DNA of 31,740 nt from Mesotaenium endlicherianum (taxonomy: Eukaryota > Streptophyta > Zygnematophyceae > Zygnematales > Mesotaeniaceae), in assembly GCA_009602735.1 (NCBI GenBank), contig WELA01002665.1, positions 132,474-164,213 on the forward strand, read 5' to 3'. The notes under the pieces are model-generated. The model ran no database searches. It saw only the letters and a list, made by a program, of their open reading frames with translations, and was not told the origin of the DNA. Both the position numbers and the translations under genes were made by a program. The first letter of the stretch is position 1. Every line of letters begins with the position of its first letter. Shown piece by piece: positions 29,301-31,740 of this stretch.

Positions 29301-31725
29301 GCCCATTCATGCCTCCAGTGTGTCCCCTGAGCTTGAGCCGGTGCTTGGAGCTGCGCCGTGCCAAACAATCAGCCGCACTCGAAACTTGAACCCCGAGACG
29401 TGTACGACATGGTGTAGTGCAAGCATGAGTGCAATTGTGAGCGCAAGTGCTAGTGCAGCTTGCCCAGTCAGCTGTGTGCTTGTGGAAAGAAAGGTGGAAG
29501 GTGTGTGGACAAGGTGCTTAATGAGGTGCATACGCTTCTGGAAACAGATGTTACGTGGCACGGGACTGAGCTGCTTGCCGCTGAGGAGGCACAAGCTGGG
29601 GAGGGCCAGGCAGTCAGCTGTAGGCCACGCGTGTTCACTTATCTTCCTCATGCATGCAGCACGCTGTGCTCTACCTAGCCTGGCAGCCAGCCAGCCAGCC
29701 AGCCAGCCAGCCAACCGTAGGGGTTGCCGGTTTCTTGTTTTTCTTCCTGACGCTGGACACTGGATATAATTGCAGCCAGTCAGACACGGACTTTGACTGT
29801 CCAGAAATGTATTGCCATGCCAAGCACACTGGAGGCTGCTGCAGCCAGGCTGCGCACTGAGACTCGAGCATTGAGAACTTACAGGCTCCGAGAGTCGAGC
29901 AATGGGAACTCTGACCAAAGCTCCGTAGGCACAGGGTGGCGTAGGAGATGGACCATAATACGAGCCGGCAGAAGTTGGGGGACAACAAGGTCAGACCACG
30001 GAAGGGCACTCTGCATGGGGATTGCAACTGGAGAGTGGCTGACTGCAAGGACGACAGGGAGGGACTGACTGCATGGAGACATAGGATGCAGAGTGCTAGG
30101 ACTGACCGCAAGGACTGTGAGGGAAGACTGAGACTGCAAGGAGGTAGAGTGGAGACGGAGCGCGGAGTGCTTTGTAATGTGCCGGAACGGAGCCAGTCAG
30201 TCGCGTTGCACGCTCGACGCGAGCGAGCGGGCGAGCCAGCCTCGCCAGCCTCTGTTGCTAACACCCCGTGGCCGCCGCTGCTGCTGCTGCTGCTGCTGCT
30301 GTGCAACGACGATGGTGGCGTGCGCGTGCATGCAGACGGGAGCGTCGCTGAAGCTGACAATCCTCAACCCCGCGGGACGCATCTGGACCATGGTGGCCGG
30401 CGGCGGGGCCTCTGTCATCTACTCTGACACTGTAAGTCCTGCCCCCCCCTTCCCCTCCCACCACATTCTCTCTCCCCTCCCCATCCCACTCCCCACGCGC
30501 TATCTCACACCGGCTCTCCGCTCGCTATCCCACACCAGCCACTCTCCACTGGCTAAACTGCACCACCCGCTCCCTGCTTTCCCCACTCCCCACCTTCCCC
30601 ACTCCCCGCTCTCTAGCCCAGTCCTGCTCACCTTTCCTGACTTTTCAGCCCAGCCTGGCCCAGCCCAGCCCATCGCTCCTCACTCTTCTGTGCCCAAACA
30701 GTCCAGCATAGCAGTCAATACAGCCCGGCGCAGCCCACCCAATCGTGCTGTCTACCCCACCGTTCACATCACCCCAGGCCCCGTCATCCCTCCCACATCC
30801 ACATACACCCCGTTATGCGTCACCCCACCTCACCCTACCGCAATTCACCCCAGTCCACCCCACAGCATCCCCTCACCCTCCACCCCCTTCTCCTTTTCCT
30901 CGAGGGCGTCTGCTTTTTGCTTCTTGTGAGTCCATCACACGCAGTCTATTGCAACTCACCCTGCACCACGCAGCCCACCACACCCACTGTAAGCCCACGC
31001 TCTCCTGCCTCCTTCACTGCAATGCCGTTCTTATGAACTTCTAGACAAACTTTTGCTGGTTTCGACGGGGCAGGTGGGCGACCTGGGATACGCGCACGAG
31101 CTCGGCAACTACGCCGAGTACAGCGGGGCCCCCAACGAGGAGGAGACTCTCCAGTACGCCCGCACCCTCATCGACGTAAGGCACCCTTCCCCCTCCCTGT
31201 TCTCTCTGCCTCCTTCCCTCGTCCCCCGCCCCTCGTGCATCTCTCCGCTCCCTTACGCCACTCACCACTCCCAACTCCCCATGGCCCACTTTCCCGTTTT
31301 CCTTACCCGCTCCCCACCTCTCCCGTCCCATGCTCCACACTCCTCCCACACTTATTCCACACTCTTTATTTCTTCTCTCTTTCCTCCAGTGGCACTCTTT
31401 TCTCCTCCTTTGGAACGTCACGATCAGCGTGGTTTGGGAACAGGTGGGCCTTTTTTAGATGCCCCCATCTTTTCATACCTGTGGCAGGTCCCTCCTGTAT
31501 GCCTCCTGCCTGTATGCGTGTTGTGTCCTGTCTTCATTGATGACACAAAGTTTTTTTTTCCACCCCCTTCAGACCCCTCATCTGTGCCTCTGGTGTCCAC
31601 GTGTGCAGTGTGCCACAGCCAACCCCGACGGCAAGAAGAGGGCTCTTGTGATTGGAGGAGGCATTGCCAACTTCACAGATGTTGCTGCCACGTTCAGCGG
31701 CATCATTCGTGCGCTCAGAGAGAAG
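24020..31725 (+). CDS. ACLA: ATP-citrate lyase subunit A (ACLA), incomplete at the right edge
   Basis: Join of 24020-24118, 24569-24682, 25060-25122, 25988-26149, 26660-26740, [one exon not placed], 28188-28302, 29031-29112, 30336-30431, 31074-31175, 31609-31725. With ACLB it forms cytosolic ATP-citrate lyase, which turns citrate, CoA and ATP into acetyl-CoA and oxaloacetate. The 344 residues seen match plant ACLA (~423 aa) nearly colinearly: [29 protein letters not shown] and [14 protein letters not shown] of the ATP-grasp part, [40 protein letters not shown], then the citrate-site motif [14 protein letters not shown]. The catalytic phospho-His belongs to ACLB. About 60 C-terminal residues lie beyond the window, and ~17 linker residues are missing from the model. 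Confidence 0.96.
24569..24682 (+). CDS. ACLA: ACLA exon 2
   Basis: 38 codons ([12 protein letters not shown] ... FGKRGKSGL). Acceptor TTTTGCAG, donor CTG|GTATGT; phase 0/0. Third codon positions are only about half G/C. Confidence 0.95.
25060..25122 (+). CDS. ACLA: ACLA exon 3
   Basis: 21 codons ([19 protein letters not shown]). Acceptor CCTTACAG, donor GAG|GTGCAT; phase 0/0. Confidence 0.94.
25784..25909 (+). other. Two tandem 40-nt pseudo-exons in ACLA intron 3
   Basis: 25784-25823 and 25870-25909 are each exactly 40 nt, each preceded by TGCAG and followed by GTATGCC, and similar in sequence. Both contain an in-frame stop if spliced in after exon 3. The region just before the real exon 4 acceptor (CCACCAATGTGCTGAC) is a further copy of the repeat unit. 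Confidence 0.6.
25988..26149 (+). CDS. ACLA: ACLA exon 4
   Basis: 54 codons; [19 protein letters not shown] and [20 protein letters not shown] are hallmark ACLA sequence. Acceptor ACTGCAG, donor AAG|GTGAGC; phase 0/0. About 48 of 54 third positions are G or C. Confidence 0.96.
26240..26306 (+). repeat. 67-base poly-G run in ACLA intron 4
   Basis: The run is uninterrupted except for an N at 26254. Its length is probably not exact. Confidence 0.8.
26492..26590 (+). repeat. 12-bp repeat (ATCCATCACTGG-like) in ACLA intron 4
   Basis: About eight imperfect units containing GGATCCA with variants; translated shadows read as MDP/VDP repeats on the minus strand. Confidence 0.75.
26660..26740 (+). CDS. 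ACLA: ACLA exon 5
   Basis: 27 codons ([14 protein letters not shown] ... IATLPLE). Acceptor GACTGCAG, donor GAG|GTTAGT; phase 0/0. Confidence 0.95.
27408..27471 (+). other. Weak candidate for the missing ACLA exon 6
   Basis: 64 nt, open, phase 0 in and phase 1 out as exons 5 and 7 demand, with a consensus donor (GTGAGT). The end PLVQAIWPF loosely resembles the hydrophobic FIKVIFTLF of plant ACLA, but it would give Tyr rather than the usual Asp before LDFT, is about four residues too long and has a weak acceptor. Confidence 0.2.
27560..27960 (+). repeat. Imperfect ~190-bp direct repeat between ACLA exons 5 and 7
   Basis: 27560-27730 and 27769-27960 share, in order, GTGCAC...ACCGGCAACGC, GTGTCAC..TTCTGCTT.GAAG, two GGGCCCACTCTG boxes and a CAATCT string. 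Confidence 0.7.
27995..28165 (+). repeat. Three tandem 57-bp units just before ACLA exon 7
   Basis: CGCCAA starts recur at 27998, 28055 and 28112, exactly 57 bp apart; each unit contains GAGCTGCCAGTACTCACG-like sequence and TTTGTTCTGTC. The last unit ends about 20 bp before the acceptor at 28187. Confidence 0.88.
28188..28302 (+). CDS. ACLA: ACLA exon 7
   Basis: 115 nt, phase 1 in and phase 2 out. It reads (D)[13 protein letters not shown] and [19 protein letters not shown](K). The donor is AA|GTGCGT; reading on instead ends in an early TGA. Confidence 0.94.
29031..29112 (+). CDS. ACLA: ACLA exon 8
   Basis: 82 nt. Acceptor CGCGCCAG; the first G completes a Lys codon, then [16 protein letters not shown] and HAMDEK. 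The best end is AAG|GCACGT, a GC donor (phase 0), because the next exon opens TGASLK, giving DEKTGASLK as in the family. Confidence 0.9.
29113..30335 (+). other. ACLA intron 8 (GC-AG) with CCAG and CTG repeats
   Basis: It starts GCACGT then a C run with an N at 29142. (CCAG)n lies at about 29683-29715 and (GCT)n at about 30277-30302. A GGACTGA/GCAAGG-rich patch is at 30035-30150. Confidence 0.7.
30336..30431 (+). CDS. ACLA: ACLA exon 9
   Basis: 32 codons ([31 protein letters not shown]). Acceptor GCATGCAG, donor ACT|GTAAGT; phase 0/0. Confidence 0.95.
30432..31073 (+). other. ACLA intron 9, C-rich
   Basis: CCCAC/CAGCCC-rich pyrimidine sequence on the sense strand; no further structure is recognised. 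Confidence 0.6.
31074..31175 (+). CDS. ACLA: ACLA exon 10
   Basis: 34 codons ([18 protein letters not shown] ... LQYARTLID). Acceptor GGGGCAG, donor GAC|GTAAGG; phase 0/0. Confidence 0.95.
31609..31725 (+). CDS. ACLA: ACLA exon 11
   Basis: 39 codons ([37 protein letters not shown]). The Asn and Thr of ANFT correspond to citrate-binding residues of ATP-citrate lyase. The donor appears to be AAG|GTCCCC, running into a C run at the window edge, so the end is slightly uncertain. Confidence 0.92.
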
Positions 31726-31740
31726 GTCCCCCCCCCCCCC

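Overview
This is nuclear DNA of a eukaryote, most likely a green alga. The evidence is two spliceosomal-intron genes on the + strand, a plant-type two-subunit ATP-citrate lyase gene, a coilin gene, and a Ty3/gypsy chromovirus. The species cannot be fixed from this window. A prasinophyte or other green alga with long, TG-rich and C-rich introns fits best. N runs and single N inside G or C homopolymers (9441, 14684-14696, 26254, 27293, 29142) mark assembly problems.

Layout, left to right. Bases 1-5946: 3' part of a chromovirus. It holds the end of the protease, reverse transcriptase, RNase H, integrase and a chromodomain, with a one-base frameshift near 1447. It is followed by a long untranslated stretch, a polypurine tract and a 503-bp LTR. 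The last ~1.42 kb of the element (end of pol to LTR) is then repeated in tandem as a diverged, inactive copy. Bases 5947-7724: no recognisable gene; CA and GA microsatellites.

Bases 7725-21525: a coilin gene, the Cajal-body scaffold, assembled here from ten exons whose intron phases all agree (3504 nt, 1167 aa). It has the N-terminal self-association domain, three Glu-rich expansions, a VIREGHVRF motif, an RGG box next to the Tudor-like domain, and a long Pro/Ala/Gly-rich tail. Several introns are packed with TGCG/TG repeats, nearly always with TG on the sense strand. A 7-bp CTCTAGG-type repeat starts at the stop codon. Bases 21911-24019: intergenic, relatively AT-rich, nothing recognised.

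Bases 24020-31740: the gene for ATP-citrate lyase subunit A (ACLA), running off the right edge. Ten exons are certain (344 residues). One short linker exon between 26741 and 28187 could not be placed with confidence. One intron appears to be GC-AG. Intron 3 carries two tandem 40-nt pseudo-exons that look like poison exons.

The two genes do not share a pathway: coilin acts in nuclear RNP assembly, ACLA in cytosolic acetyl-CoA supply. They share orientation, a preference for phase-0 introns, and many exons that begin with GT directly after the acceptor AG. The most notable content is the previously unremarked, enlarged coilin gene and the repeat architecture of its introns.
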